Notes: generated from the letters alone by a model not told the origin. 64,000 nucleotides of DNA from Verrucomicrobiota bacterium (GCA_016222805.1 JACRQG010000008.1:372001-436000), one strand, 5' to 3'; shown: positions 32,778 through 42,462, counted from the stretch's first letter. Numbers and translations are program-made.

Positions 32778-33653
32778 ATGCCTGCCACGCGACCGGAATC
32801 ACCTCCGCCCAGCTTTCTCTCCCAGCAGGTGACGGCCGCGCGCCGCTTCTATCTCGATCTCAGGCCCCGCCCCGGCCGAGACCTGACCGTCGTCTGCGGC
32901 GGGTGGGAGGAATGCGCCCCTGACTACGCGATCGACCGCGCGACTTTTCCCTACCTTTCGGTGGAGTTTGTCGCGAGCGGCCGTGGCGAGCTGGTGCTCG
33001 GCGGTCGGCGTCATCCGCTCGCCCCGGGCACGGTCTTTTCCTACGGGCCGGGAGTCGCCCAGTGCATCCGCACCTCGCCGGACGCCCGCCTCGGCAAGTA
33101 CTTCATCGACTTCGCCGGTCCACGGGGCCGGCGGCTGCTGCGGGAAGCCGGGCTCACCCCTGGCACCTGCGTGGAGTTGGGGGCGTCGACGGAAGTAAGG
33201 CACGCGTTCGACACGCTGGTGCGGCTCGGCTCCTCCCACGACCGGCACACTCCCCGCGCCTGCGCCCTCCAACTGGAACTCCTGCTCCTCGTCACCCGCC
33301 GGGCGATGCAGCCGGGTTCCCTGTCGGAACGCCGCGCCCTCGCCTCCTTTGAGCGCTGCCGGCAGCACCTCGATGACCACTTCCTCGCGCTGCGCTCCCT
33401 GCAGCAGGCCGCCGCCGCCTGCCACGTCGACGTCTCGTACCTGTGCCGCCTGTTTCGCCGTTTCCACGGGGAGCGGCCCTTTCGCTACCTGCAGCGCCTG
33501 CAGATGCAATGGGCGGCGGAACGGCTGCACGCCTCCGGCCGGCTGGTGCGCCAGGTGGCGGATGAACTGGGCGTCGATCCGTTTCAGTTCTCCCGCACGT
33601 TCAAACGCATCCACGGTGTTTCGCCGTCGGCGTTTCTGTCCACCCGCGGCTGA
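32778..33653 (+). CDS. AraC-family transcriptional regulator
   Basis: The product has 291 residues. An N-terminal cupin-type ligand domain (about 35-140, with ELVLGGRRHPLAPGTVF) is joined to a C-terminal double helix-turn-helix; the second HTH ends with the AraC signature QFSRTFKRIHGVSPSAF. The ligand domain suggests sugar sensing. A TTG at 32742 could extend it by 12 residues; the ATG at 32778 is chosen as the stronger codon. It converges on the sulfatase gene and may control it or the divergent TPR gene (inference). Confidence 0.88.
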   Translation: MPATRPESPPPSFLSQQVTAARRFYLDLRPRPGRDLTVVCGGWEECAPDYAIDRATFPYLSVEFVASGRGELVLGGRRHPLAPGTVFSYGPGVAQCIRTSPDARLGKYFIDFAGPRGRRLLREAGLTPGTCVELGASTEVRHAFDTLVRLGSSHDRHTPRACALQLELLLLVTRRAMQPGSLSERRALASFERCRQHLDDHFLALRSLQQAAAACHVDVSYLCRLFRRFHGERPFRYLQRLQMQWAAERLHASGRLVRQVADELGVDPFQFSRTFKRIHGVSPSAFLSTRG

Positions 33654-33657
33654 GCGG

Positions 33658-33677
33658 CGGCAGGCCGCGCCCTGCCG
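33658..33677. terminator. Hairpin between convergent AraC and sulfatase genes
   Basis: CGGCAGG-CCGCGC-CCTGCCG forms a perfect 7-bp stem five bases after the AraC stop codon and 54 bp before the sulfatase stop on the other strand. No T-run follows, so a role as a 3' end is tentative. Confidence 0.35.
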
Positions 33678-33730
33678 GGCCGGCGACGGATCCCCTGCGC
33701 CCATGCGCCCCGCCAAGAACTCTCACCCGG

Positions 33731-35167
33731 TCATTTCCGGGCCGGGACCGGTGGAATCCGCCAATGCTCGTTGTCGACGCGCGAAGTGGTCATCAATTCC
33801 CGGGCGCGAGCGACCCACTCGGGATGGCGTGCCGCGAGGTCGTTCTTCTCCGCCACATCGGTGCTGAGATCGTAAAGCTGGATCGGGGCCGACGTCGTCT
33901 TGAGGCGAATCGCCTTCCAGCGGTCCTCCATCAGCACGGCCTGACTCACCCCCTGCTCGTAGAACTCCCAGTACAGGTGGCGATGCCGCCGCTGCTCACC
34001 CCGGCCCAGGAGCGTGGGCACAAAGCTGAGGCTGTCGATCGCGGCGGGTGGAGTCGCTCCGGCGAGTTCCGCCCACGTCGCCATCAGGTCGCCGAAGTAA
34101 CCCACGTGCGGTGTGACCACGCCCGCCTTGATCCGCCCCGGCCAGCGCGCCAGGAACGGCACACGGATGCCACCGTCCGTCAGGCTGCGCTTCATGCCGC
34201 TCAATGGACCGCTCGGGGTGAAGAACGAGGGGTCGTAGTTGGGGCCGCCTTCCTTGTGGGGACCATTGTCGCTCGAGAACATGACCACGGTCCGCTCGTC
34301 GAGCCCGAGCTTCTTCAGCAGGGCAAACAGCTCCCCGATATCCCGGTCCATCCGCGTCACCATCGCGGCATGGTTCCGCGCGGACTCCGGCCACGGCTCC
34401 GACGCGTAGATGCCCTGATCGGGCACTTCATTGCCCTCGCCGAGGTCGCGTGAACGTTCGTTGTTGGCGTGCGGAGTGACCAGGGACCAGAAGAGGAAGA
34501 AGGGCTTCTCGCGGTTTCTCTGGACGAAGTCGCGCGCTTCCTGCGCGATGAGGTCATCCCCATAGACCTGGCGGTTCTTCGAATAGCCCATGCCTTCCCA
34601 GACTCCGCTCGAGACCAGGTCGTTGGGCAGAGCCACCTTTTCGCCGTTGCGCCAGAGGTAACTCGGAAAGTGGTTATGGGCGTGGCCCTGGTTCAGGTAG
34701 CCGAAGTAATAGTCAAAACCCTGTTTCCGCGGTTCTCCCGGTTGATCGATTTCGCCCAAGCCCCACTTCCCGATGAGGCCCGTGGCATATCCCGCCTGCT
34801 GGAGGACCCGTGCCACCGTGATGTCGCCCGCCAGCAGGGTCTGCGCCTCCATGTTGCGGCCACCGGCGTTGCCGCGCACGCGAGTGTGCCCGAGGTGGAG
34901 GCCGGTCATCAGCACGCTCCGCGAGGGCGCACACACGGTGCTGCCCGCGTAGAACTGCGGAAACCGCATGCCTTCGGCCGCCATACGATCGAGATGGGGC
35001 GTCTTGATCCGCTTCTGCCCGTAGGATCCGAGCTCCCCGTAGCCAAGGTCATCCGCCAGGATGAAAATGAGATTGGGACGGACGGCGGCGGCGGCCTTTT
35101 CGGCGGAAAAAACCGGGACCGTGACCACGAGGGAGGCGAGCCAGGGGAGAAGTCGGGCGGGATTCAT
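33731..35167 (-). CDS. Exported type I sulfatase (arylsulfatase family)
   Basis: The product has 478 residues, with a signal peptide over residues 1-22. The metal site begins with ADD at 38-40 and the formylglycine motif is Cys79-Ala-Pro-Ser-Arg, inside VCAPSRSVLMTG; the Ser/Thr-Arg and the later GKWGLG and SSDNGPHKEGG complete the site. The order of motifs suggests the S1_16/N-acetylgalactosamine-sulfatase-like branch. It removes sulfate from a glycan, and Cys must first be converted by a maturase not in this window. It is divergent from the LamG protein plus four-carbon-acid kinase pair. Confidence 0.92.
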   Translation of the reverse strand: MNPARLLPWLASLVVTVPVFSAEKAAAAVRPNLIFILADDLGYGELGSYGQKRIKTPHLDRMAAEGMRFPQFYAGSTVCAPSRSVLMTGLHLGHTRVRGNAGGRNMEAQTLLAGDITVARVLQQAGYATGLIGKWGLGEIDQPGEPRKQGFDYYFGYLNQGHAHNHFPSYLWRNGEKVALPNDLVSSGVWEGMGYSKNRQVYGDDLIAQEARDFVQRNREKPFFLFWSLVTPHANNERSRDLGEGNEVPDQGIYASEPWPESARNHAAMVTRMDRDIGELFALLKKLGLDERTVVMFSSDNGPHKEGGPNYDPSFFTPSGPLSGMKRSLTDGGIRVPFLARWPGRIKAGVVTPHVGYFGDLMATWAELAGATPPAAIDSLSFVPTLLGRGEQRRHRHLYWEFYEQGVSQAVLMEDRWKAIRLKTTSAPIQLYDLSTDVAEKNDLAARHPEWVARARELMTTSRVDNEHWRIPPVPARK

Positions 35168-35368
35168 GACAAGCGCGTCTTCACTCAGCGGATTTTCCGG
35201 CCCGAGGCGACTCTTTCCCGGAGCGCACGTCTGTCGACCCACCGCAACTTGGCATCGACGGCCGGCACCGCCCCGATCATCTCGTGGAGCGTGGAGCCCG
35301 CACTTGTGCTGCCCTCGTTGAGACGACGCCCCCCGGCGATCGGGGGGGATCCGCGGCGTCGCCCGACG

Positions 35369-36319
35369 ATGTCGTGGCGGCGCGTCGGTTTGGTCGTGCT
35401 CCTCGGCGCCCTCCCCGCGCTGCCAGCCGAGACGGTCGCCCACTGGCGGTTCGACGACCAGGTTCCCGGCACTTCCGGTCTTCGGCTCACTTCCGCGGGC
35501 TCCGCCGATTGCGAGCTGATCCTCGGGGACGGTGCGACGATTTCCCCTGGCAGGCACGGGGGCGCACTCGATCCTCGTCCGCTCTCCGCAGGTTCGCACC
35601 CCCGCGCTTTCGCCGCCCGGACCGCCCCCCGCAACGGTGTCGATCGTTCCGGTCCGCGTGGGAACATCGCCGCTTCCGCCCTGAACCTCGGCGATGGCGC
35701 CTGGACGGTCGAAGCCTGGGTCGAACTCCGCCCCGAGGGCCAGGACGAGGGCGTGCTCCTGGAAATCGGGAGCGACCTTCCGGGAGGGGAGCTGCTGCGA
35801 ACGCGCCTGACCTTTGTCCCCCGCGAGGAGGCCTTCTGCCTTCACGGCCTTTCGCCGTTGCCGTCCACCCAGGCCGGCATCACCGGGCGTCGCGTGGAGT
35901 GGCCCGACCCCAGCGGCCCCCCCGGGGGAGCGGCGATGCTCTTTTCAGCCACCCTCGCCAGTGGCACGCCGCTCCCACGCGGGACCTGGCACCATGTGGC
36001 CCTGGTCTACGATGGCGCCGGGGAAATCCGGCTCTTCAGCGGAGGCCGCCTCGCTGCCGTCGTCGCGGCGGCGATGATAAAACTCCCCCCCTGGGCCGGA
36101 GCCTATCTTGCCGTAGGCAGCAGCGGCACCGGGGAACTCCCTTTTCCCGGACGCCTCGACGGCTTGCGGGTGAGCGACCACGCAGTCTATGCGGCGGACT
36201 TCACGCCGCCCGCGGCTCTGGCCTGGACGGCAGCGCCGCGTCGGGATCGAGTCCTACCCTCCGGCAGAGTTGCGGTGCCGCTCCCGAAATCTGACGCTGT
36301 CGCACGCCTGAACCGATAA
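35369..36319 (+). CDS. Exported LamG / concanavalin-like domain protein
   Basis: The product has 316 residues, with a signal peptide over 1-20 (ALPAE). The rest is one LamG-type jellyroll: HWRFDD near the start, then AWTVEAWVEL, GTWHHVALVYDG and GRLDGLRVSD, the typical order for carbohydrate-binding concanavalin-like domains. No catalytic part is present, so it is probably a binding or capture protein. Its stop overlaps the sugar kinase start (TAATG). The divergent sulfatase suggests a shared sulfated substrate (inference). Confidence 0.78.
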   Translation: MSWRRVGLVVLLGALPALPAETVAHWRFDDQVPGTSGLRLTSAGSADCELILGDGATISPGRHGGALDPRPLSAGSHPRAFAARTAPRNGVDRSGPRGNIAASALNLGDGAWTVEAWVELRPEGQDEGVLLEIGSDLPGGELLRTRLTFVPREEAFCLHGLSPLPSTQAGITGRRVEWPDPSGPPGGAAMLFSATLASGTPLPRGTWHHVALVYDGAGEIRLFSGGRLAAVVAAAMIKLPPWAGAYLAVGSSGTGELPFPGRLDGLRVSDHAVYAADFTPPAALAWTAAPRRDRVLPSGRVAVPLPKSDAVARLNR

Positions 36320-37446
36320 TGAAGGACTACTTCCTGGCGGACGATTTGAGCGGCGCCCTCGACGCCGCGGGAGCGTTTCACCACGCCGGACGCCGGGTGC
36401 GCATCACGCTCCAGGACGATGCCTGGGAGGCGACCGAGGACGCGGTGGTCGGTGTCACGACCGAAACCCGCAACGCCACCGCAGCGGCGGCCGCCGCCCG
36501 CGTGGCCCGCGCGCTGGCCCGGGGACAGGCCCAGGGAGCGCGACTCCTTTACAAGAAAATCGACTCCACGCTGCGCGGCGCCGTGGCGGCGGAACTTGCC
36601 GCCGTCCGCGAGGCCCTGCCCGGCGCGCGGGTGCTCTTCTGCCCCGCCAATCCCGCAGTAGGTCGCACGGTGCAAGGTGGGCGGTTGCTGGTGCACGGAA
36701 GGCCGGTGCATGAAACCGAGTTTGCACACGATCCCGTCTGCCCGGTGCGGGAGAGCGACCTGCGCCGGCTGCTGGGCTCTGCCGGAGCAGGCGATGTGAC
36801 CTTTCCCGACGCCGCGAACGACGCCGATTTGGCCGAAGCGGTGCGCCAGCAAGTGGCACAGGGTGGTGCGTGGGTGGCGGTCGGTTCGGGCGCCCTGGCC
36901 CGTCCCGTGGCCTCACTCGGCGCTTCCCGCCGCACCGCACCCGAAACCACCGGTGCCAAACCGCCACCTGACGGTCCCATCCTGTTCTGCTGCGGGAGCG
37001 CGCATCCGGCCAATCGCGAACAGGCGGGCACGCTTTCTCAGGCCCGAAGGGTGCCGGTGCACACGATTGCCCTAGGCGACCCGGATCCCGCTGTGGCCGC
37101 CACCATCGCCAGCCTGCGCGAGACCGGCGGTGCCAGCGTGCTGGTCGAGACCAACCGCCACGCGAGCGACCGCGTGCTCCAACTCCTGGCGAACACGGTG
37201 CCCGAAATACTGGCCCGAAGCGGCGCGGCGCGCCTGTTTGTGACTGGTGGCGAGACCGCCTATGCCATCTGTCGGGCGTTGGGTGTCTCCACCCTGGATT
37301 ACGAGGCCGAACTGGAACCCGGCATGAGCCTCTCCCGGGCGCAGTTGCCTGGCTCATCCCTGCTCTTGGTCAACAAACCCGGCGGCTTTGGCAGCGCCCT
37401 GACCTGGGTGCGCGCGTGGGACGCGTTGCAGGGAAAGTCCGGCTGA
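36319..37446 (+). CDS. Four-carbon acid sugar kinase family protein (DUF1537)
   Basis: The product has 375 residues. The N-terminal half has the ADDLSGALD substrate motif, and the KKIDSTLRG strand is the family hallmark. The C-terminal nucleotide-binding half has FVTGGETAYAICRALG and NKPGGFG. Family members (OtnK, DtnK, DenD partners) phosphorylate erythronate, threonate or denimate-type acids. The start codon shares bases with the LamG stop, so the two are coupled. The exact acid is unknown, as no partner aldolase or dehydrogenase adjoins. Confidence 0.87.
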   Translation: MKDYFLADDLSGALDAAGAFHHAGRRVRITLQDDAWEATEDAVVGVTTETRNATAAAAAARVARALARGQAQGARLLYKKIDSTLRGAVAAELAAVREALPGARVLFCPANPAVGRTVQGGRLLVHGRPVHETEFAHDPVCPVRESDLRRLLGSAGAGDVTFPDAANDADLAEAVRQQVAQGGAWVAVGSGALARPVASLGASRRTAPETTGAKPPPDGPILFCCGSAHPANREQAGTLSQARRVPVHTIALGDPDPAVAATIASLRETGGASVLVETNRHASDRVLQLLANTVPEILARSGAARLFVTGGETAYAICRALGVSTLDYEAELEPGMSLSRAQLPGSSLLLVNKPGGFGSALTWVRAWDALQGKSG

Positions 37447-37527
37447 GATCGGCCAGCGGCGTCGGCCCGGGCCCGCGCGTCTTTCCGGCCCCATCACGCT
37501 TTCGCCGCGCGCCGCGGGACGGCTGCG

Positions 37528-37959
37528 TCAGAGCGAGAAATCCGTGCTGCCGTTGTCGAGCAACGCAGACGCCTCCCGCACCAGCTCCAGGGCGACCTCG
37601 AGGTTGAGGTCGGTGAGCTTTTTGAACCGGATGCAGGCCTTGCCCACCGAGACCTTGCCGAGGCGCGCCTTGGCCGCCTCGGCGAGGCTTTTGCCGCCGC
37701 GGTGACCGAGGACGTACAGGCTGATGTACTGGGCGCGGCTGGAGATCGCGACGATCGGGCAGTCGCCTTCGCGGCCGCTGGCGTACTTGTAGTGGTACGG
37801 CCCATACCCGATCATCGTGCCGGCATAGGCGACGTGCGGTTTGAGGCGCGGCGCGGTCCGGCGGATGGCGGCATGGAGGGTCTTCAGCTCCGAACGGCGT
37901 GGTTCGGACAGGGCGGCGAGATACGCCGCCGGTGTGGTGGGCTTAGGCGAAGGGCTCAT
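37528..37959 (-). CDS. DUF1801 (YdhG-like) protein
   Basis: The product has 143 residues from the ATG at 37959. The DUF1801 fold is recognised by the long amphipathic start (AAYLAALSEPRRSELKTLHAAIR), the IGYGPYHYKYASG turn and the VGKACIRFKKLTDLN end. The family is cytosolic and poorly understood, with a likely role in binding a small ligand. It converges on the sugar kinase and is divergent from the exported YciI-like gene. Nothing odd was seen in it. Confidence 0.78.
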   Translation of the reverse strand: MSPSPKPTTPAAYLAALSEPRRSELKTLHAAIRRTAPRLKPHVAYAGTMIGYGPYHYKYASGREGDCPIVAISSRAQYISLYVLGHRGGKSLAEAAKARLGKVSVGKACIRFKKLTDLNLEVALELVREASALLDNGSTDFSL

Positions 37960-38127
37960 GGGGTCGCGCCAAGGTGGACGGGAACCCGCGGCTGGCAACC
38001 TCCAGGTGTGGTTTCCTCCCGGCGACGCGGTTCACCCCGGAACCACTGGCCGGTGCCGGCCGTGGCGATTCAGCGCCTCGTCGCTTTCCCCTTGCCCCGG
38101 CTTCCGGCTGCGCCGACAACCCCGCCC

Positions 38128-38835
38128 ATGCGCTGTTCCCACGTCCTGGCGCTCCTCGCCTGCGCCCCACTGCTGACCGCGGCTTTCGCCGCTGCCCCAT
38201 CGTCGGAGTATACCTTTGCCTTCCTGCGCTCCGGTCCGAAACGCGCCGAATTCAAGGGTGAAGCCATGACGGAGATGATGCGCGGGCACATGGCCAACAT
38301 CGGCCGCCTGGCCGCGGAAAAGAAGCTGGCCGTGGCGGGACCGTTCGGAAGCCCTTCGCCCGACCCGCAACTCCGCGGCATCTTCATCTTCTTTGGAGGG
38401 GACGTCGCCGCTGCCGAAGCCCTGTGCCAGACCGACCCCTCGATTGCTGCCGGCATCTTCTCCACGGAAGTCGTGCCCTTCCGCACGACCAAAGATCTCG
38501 GGGATGTGCTCCGCCGCGCGATGGTTTTCGAAGAGCGGCGCAAGGCCGATCCGTCGATTCCGATGAAGGAGGGCATGAGCACCTACGTGCTCCTGTTCGC
38601 CGACGATCACGCCAAGGCTGCCGCCGCGCTCGGCCCGGTCCGCGCCGGCGGAGGCATCGTGATGGAGGGAAGCTTCGGTGGATCCCGTGCGGGCAAGGGT
38701 CTGTTCCTTCTCGACGCGCGCGACATCGCCGCCGGCGAAGCGCTGCTGGCCCCGCACCGCGAGGCCCTCGGCTCGCACCAGCTGATGCCGTGGTACGGCA
38801 GCGCGGAACTCCGGCGCTCCGCCGCCACCCCGTAG
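38128..38835 (+). CDS. Exported double YciI-domain protein
   Basis: The product has 235 residues, with a signal peptide over residues 1-22 (TAAFAAA). Two YciI-like alpha/beta units follow: the first with RSGPKRAEFKGEAMTEMMRGHM and AVAGPF, the second with YVLLFADDHAKAAAALGP and VMEGSFG. YciI proteins resemble muconolactone isomerase and carry a conserved His; here His63 (RGHMANIGRLA) is the likely equivalent. Export of such a protein is less usual. Its substrate is unknown. It converges on the aminotransferase gene, ending 3 bp before it. Confidence 0.72.
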   Translation: MRCSHVLALLACAPLLTAAFAAAPSSEYTFAFLRSGPKRAEFKGEAMTEMMRGHMANIGRLAAEKKLAVAGPFGSPSPDPQLRGIFIFFGGDVAAAEALCQTDPSIAAGIFSTEVVPFRTTKDLGDVLRRAMVFEERRKADPSIPMKEGMSTYVLLFADDHAKAAAALGPVRAGGGIVMEGSFGGSRAGKGLFLLDARDIAAGEALLAPHREALGSHQLMPWYGSAELRRSAATP

Positions 38836-38838
38836 GAC

Positions 38839-40032
38839 TCAACCTCCGTCGCTCGCAAGCGCGCGCAGACCTCGCGCGAATCGTCCGATCCCCTCGGCCA
38901 CGGCCTCCGTGGGCAGCGCCCCGTAGGCGAGGCGCAGGTGGCAGCCGTCCTCGCAGCCGAACGCCGTGCCCGGAATCACGGCCACGCGATGTTCCCGCAC
39001 CAGCCGCTCCGCCAGTTCCAGGGCCGGGAGCCTCGTCCGCACGCGCACCAGGAAGTAGAACGCCCCTGTCGCCGGCGGCACTTCGAGGATGCCCTCCGTC
39101 ACCAGCGGCGCCAGTTCCTCCCGCACCCGCTGCCGGCTGGCCTCGATCCCCCGCCGCTGCTCCAACACCCACGGCGTCCCAGCTTCCAACGCCCCGAGCG
39201 CCGCATGCTGCGAGATCACGGGAGGACAGATGACGATTGTGTCCTGTACCTTGCGCAAGGCCCCCTCCAGCGCCGCCGGATACACCATCCAACCGATGCG
39301 CCAGCTGGCGAAGCCGAACGACTTCGACATCGAGTGCAGCGCGAGGGTGTGACCCGCCGCCCCCGGGATCGACGCCGGCGAGAAATGCACGGCACCGTCG
39401 TAGGTGAAGTCCGCGTACGCCTCGTCGCTGAAATGAAACAGGCCGTGTTCGGCGCACAGGGCGTTGACGGCCCGCAACGCCGCTTCCGGATACACCGCGC
39501 CAGTCGGGTTGTTCGGTGAGACGGTGACGATTGCGCGGGTCCGCGGGGTGATCGCCGCCCGGAGGGCCGTCAGGTCGAGCTGTTGCTCGGCGTCAGTCGC
39601 CACCGGCACCGGACGGCAGCTCGCCATCGTCACCGCCATCTCGTGATTGAAATAGTACGGATTCGGCAGAATCACCTCGTCCCCCGGATCGGCGACGGCG
39701 AGGAGCGCCGCGAGGAAGGCGTTGTTGCCGCCCGCCGTCACCATCAGCCGGCTCGGTTGGTCGCCGCCCGCCGTGACCCCGTGGTCCCGTGCCAGCCGCT
39801 CTGCCAAGGCGGAGGCCAACGCCGGCAGGCCGGAAACCGCCTGATACCGGTGATTGGCCGGTTCGGCGAAGAACCGCTCCAGGGCGGCCCGCGCCTGCGG
39901 CGGCGGACCGTAGCCGACGACTCCCTGCCCGAGGGAAATCGTGCCGGGATGCGCCCGGATCCAGTCGGCGACCACGGGAATGATCGGCGCCTGGACGGCG
40001 CGCAGCCGCCGGGATTCGGGAAACACTGCCAT
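38839..40032 (-). CDS. PLP-dependent aminotransferase, class I/II
   Basis: The product has 397 residues from the ATG at 40032. The fold-type I landmarks are all there: SLGQGVVGYGPP near the start, the PLP-phosphate region TAGGNNAF, NPTGAVYP, Asp203 and Tyr206, and the Schiff-base Lys237 in SMSKSFGFASWRIGW with Arg245. It resembles aspartate/aromatic or methionine-type aminotransferases; the amino-acid donor cannot be fixed from motifs. It is divergent from the old-yellow-enzyme gene. Confidence 0.88.
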   Translation of the reverse strand: MAVFPESRRLRAVQAPIIPVVADWIRAHPGTISLGQGVVGYGPPPQARAALERFFAEPANHRYQAVSGLPALASALAERLARDHGVTAGGDQPSRLMVTAGGNNAFLAALLAVADPGDEVILPNPYYFNHEMAVTMASCRPVPVATDAEQQLDLTALRAAITPRTRAIVTVSPNNPTGAVYPEAALRAVNALCAEHGLFHFSDEAYADFTYDGAVHFSPASIPGAAGHTLALHSMSKSFGFASWRIGWMVYPAALEGALRKVQDTIVICPPVISQHAALGALEAGTPWVLEQRRGIEASRQRVREELAPLVTEGILEVPPATGAFYFLVRVRTRLPALELAERLVREHRVAVIPGTAFGCEDGCHLRLAYGALPTEAVAEGIGRFARGLRALASDGG

Positions 40033-40209
40033 GCCCCCAAGCGAGCAACACCAGCCAACCGGGTGCGAGCAAACTCCGCACCGCGCCGGCGGCACCGGTG
40101 GAGGGGGCCTTGTTTCCATGAACGCCGCAGAGGTCGTGTCTCAGGGTGGCCGCGAAATCTCGCAGACGGGTTTGAAATTCCCGCCCGCCCGGATAACCAC
40201 CCGGTTCCC

Positions 40210-41289
40210 ATGCATCACGCCCCCCTGTTCACTCCGGTCTCCCTCGGCTCGCTGTCGCTCGCCAATCGCATCGTCATGGCGCCGCTCACCCGCTGCCGCG
40301 CCGACACGCAGCACGTCCCGACCGACCTGATGGTCCAGTACTACGTCCAGCGCGCCAGCGCCGGCCTGCTCATCTGCGAGGCCACCGCCGTGATCGAGGG
40401 CAATTCCGCCTTCGGCGGCCGCGATCCCGGAATCTACAACGCCGCCCAGGTGGCCGGGTGGAAGAAGGTCACCGACGCCGTGCACGCGAAGGGCGGCAAG
40501 ATCGTGCTGCAGCTATGGCACGGCGGCCGGGCCTGCCACTCCCTGTGGAACAACGGCGTCCAACCGGTCGCACCCAGCGCGATCCCCATCACCAACGACG
40601 AAACCTACACCCCGCAGGGCAAAAAGCCGTACGAGACGCCGCGCGCCTTGCGCGACAACGAACTCCCCGGGATCGTCGATGGTTTCCGCCGGGCGGCCGG
40701 CAACGCCAAGGCCGCCGGCTTCGACGGCGTCGAGATTCACGGGGCCAACGGCTACCTGCTGGATGAGTTCCTGCGCGATGGCAGCAACCAGCGCTCCGGA
40801 CCCTACGGCGGAAGCATCGCCAACCGCGCCCGCCTGCTGCTCGAAGTCACCGACGCCGTCATCGGGGTCTGGGGCGCCGGCCGCGTCGGCGTCCGCATTT
40901 CCCCGCTCAACAGCTACAATTCGATGCAGGACAGCGATCCGGTGGGGCTGACGCGCCATGTCGCCACCGAGCTCAACCGTCGCAGCATCGCCTACCTGCA
41001 CCTCATGCGCGGCGACTTCTTCGGCGTGCAAAAGGGCGACGTGGTCAGCCCGGCCCGGGCGGCCTTCCAGGGCGCCCTGGTCGGCAACATGGGCTACACC
41101 CCGGCGGAGGCCGCCGCCGCGGTGAGCAGCGGCCAACTCGCGGCCGTGGCCTTCGGCCACCACTTCATCAGCAACCCGGACCTCGCGGAGCGGGTCAAGG
41201 CCGGCGCCGCCCTCGTCGAGCCCGATGCGCGGACCTTCTACACTCCCGACGCCAAGGGGTACACGGACTACCCCACGCTCGCGGCGTGA
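40210..41289 (+). CDS. Old yellow enzyme family NADH:flavin oxidoreductase / alkene reductase
   Basis: The product has 359 residues, the usual OYE length. The FMN barrel is shown by NRIVMAPLTRCRA, LWHGGRACH, and the active-site pair His177 and Asn180 in EIHGANGYLLDEFL, followed by RSGPYGGSIANRARLLLE and the phosphate loop near VAFGHHFISNPDL. It is closest in motif order to NemA/XenA-like enzymes that reduce activated alkenes, nitro compounds and maleimides with NAD(P)H. A physiological role in stress detoxification is likely. Confidence 0.92.
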   Translation: MHHAPLFTPVSLGSLSLANRIVMAPLTRCRADTQHVPTDLMVQYYVQRASAGLLICEATAVIEGNSAFGGRDPGIYNAAQVAGWKKVTDAVHAKGGKIVLQLWHGGRACHSLWNNGVQPVAPSAIPITNDETYTPQGKKPYETPRALRDNELPGIVDGFRRAAGNAKAAGFDGVEIHGANGYLLDEFLRDGSNQRSGPYGGSIANRARLLLEVTDAVIGVWGAGRVGVRISPLNSYNSMQDSDPVGLTRHVATELNRRSIAYLHLMRGDFFGVQKGDVVSPARAAFQGALVGNMGYTPAEAAAAVSSGQLAAVAFGHHFISNPDLAERVKAGAALVEPDARTFYTPDAKGYTDYPTLAA

Positions 41290-41313
41290 ACGCGGGGTAG
41301 CCGCAAGATCCCC

Positions 41314-42462
41314 TTACTTCAGCGGCGGCACGTCGACCCAGCGACGCTCGGCCCAGGACTTCAGGCCGAGTTCGGCCAACTGCACGCCCTTGGCTCCCTC
41401 GCGGAGGGACCAGGGGAAGGGAGAGCCCGTGACGACGTGCTTGAGGAAGAGCTCCCACTCGACCTTGAAGGCGTTGTCGTAGGGGCCCTGGTCCGGCACA
41501 CGGGTCCAGCCATCCATGTACTTGATCGGGCTGTCGATGTCGGGATTCCACACGCAGCGCGGAGTAGCCGCCAGCGATTGCGCGGTGCAATCGCGCAGGC
41601 CGGCCACGGCCGATCCATGGGTGCCGTCCACCTGCAGCGTGAGCAGGTCATCGCGCCGCACGCGCACATCCCAGGAGGAGTTGAAGTGGCAGATGACCCC
41701 GTTGACCAATTCGAAGGTCGCGTAGGCCGAGTCGTCCGCGGTGCACTTGTACGGCTTGCCGTTTTCATCCCAGCGCTGGGGAAGGTGGGTCGCGCCCAGG
41801 CAGGTGAGGCTCTTGATCTCGCCGAAGAGATTCTGGATGACGTACTGCCAGTGGCAGAGCATGTCGACGATGATGCCGCCATCGTCCTCCTTGCGGTAGT
41901 TCCACGACGGACGCTGCAGTTTCTCGAACTCACCGGTGAACACCCAATAGCCGAATTCGCCGCGCACCGAGAGGATGCGGCCGAAAAACCCGGTATCGAT
42001 CAGGTACTTCAGCTTCACCAGGCCCGGCAGCCAGAGCTTGTCCTGCACGACGCCGTTCTTCAGGCCGGCGGCCGTCACTTCCTTCGCCAGCGCCAGCGCC
42101 TCGGCGGCCGTCGTGGCCGTCGGCTTCTCGCAGTAGATGTGTTTCTTCGCGGCGATCGCCTTGCGCACGCCGATCGGGCGCTGCCCGGTGAGGGTGGCGT
42201 CGAAGTAAATCTGGTTGGCGGGATTCGCGAGTTCGGCATCGAGGTTGGTCGAGATCCGCGACACCCCGGTGCGGGCCGCGAGGGCCTTCAACTTCTCTTC
42301 GCTGCGGCCCACCAGCACGGGGTCCGGCAGGATGACCTCGGAGTCCGAGAGCTTCACGCCCCCCTGATCGATGATCGCCTTGATCGACCGGATCAGGTGC
42401 TGGTTGGTACCCATGCGTCCCGTGACGCCATTCATGATGATGCCGAGCTTGTGGATTTTCAT
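41314..42462 (-). CDS. Gfo/Idh/MocA-family oxidoreductase
   Basis: The product has 382 residues. An N-terminal Rossmann domain has GVTGRMG in place of the more usual GxGxxG at 12-18 and the signature Glu112-Lys113-Pro114 (CEKPTA). The C-terminal substrate domain carries DDGGIIVDMLCHWQYV with the conserved Asp and His. It oxidises or reduces a sugar or sugar acid with NAD(P). No Shine-Dalgarno is seen; the leader is instead a pyrimidine tract. It lies 127 bp downstream of the sugar isomerase and is likely in its operon under the divergent GntR regulator. Confidence 0.88.
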   Translation of the reverse strand: MKIHKLGIIMNGVTGRMGTNQHLIRSIKAIIDQGGVKLSDSEVILPDPVLVGRSEEKLKALAARTGVSRISTNLDAELANPANQIYFDATLTGQRPIGVRKAIAAKKHIYCEKPTATTAAEALALAKEVTAAGLKNGVVQDKLWLPGLVKLKYLIDTGFFGRILSVRGEFGYWVFTGEFEKLQRPSWNYRKEDDGGIIVDMLCHWQYVIQNLFGEIKSLTCLGATHLPQRWDENGKPYKCTADDSAYATFELVNGVICHFNSSWDVRVRRDDLLTLQVDGTHGSAVAGLRDCTAQSLAATPRCVWNPDIDSPIKYMDGWTRVPDQGPYDNAFKVEWELFLKHVVTGSPFPWSLREGAKGVQLAELGLKSWAERRWVDVPPLK

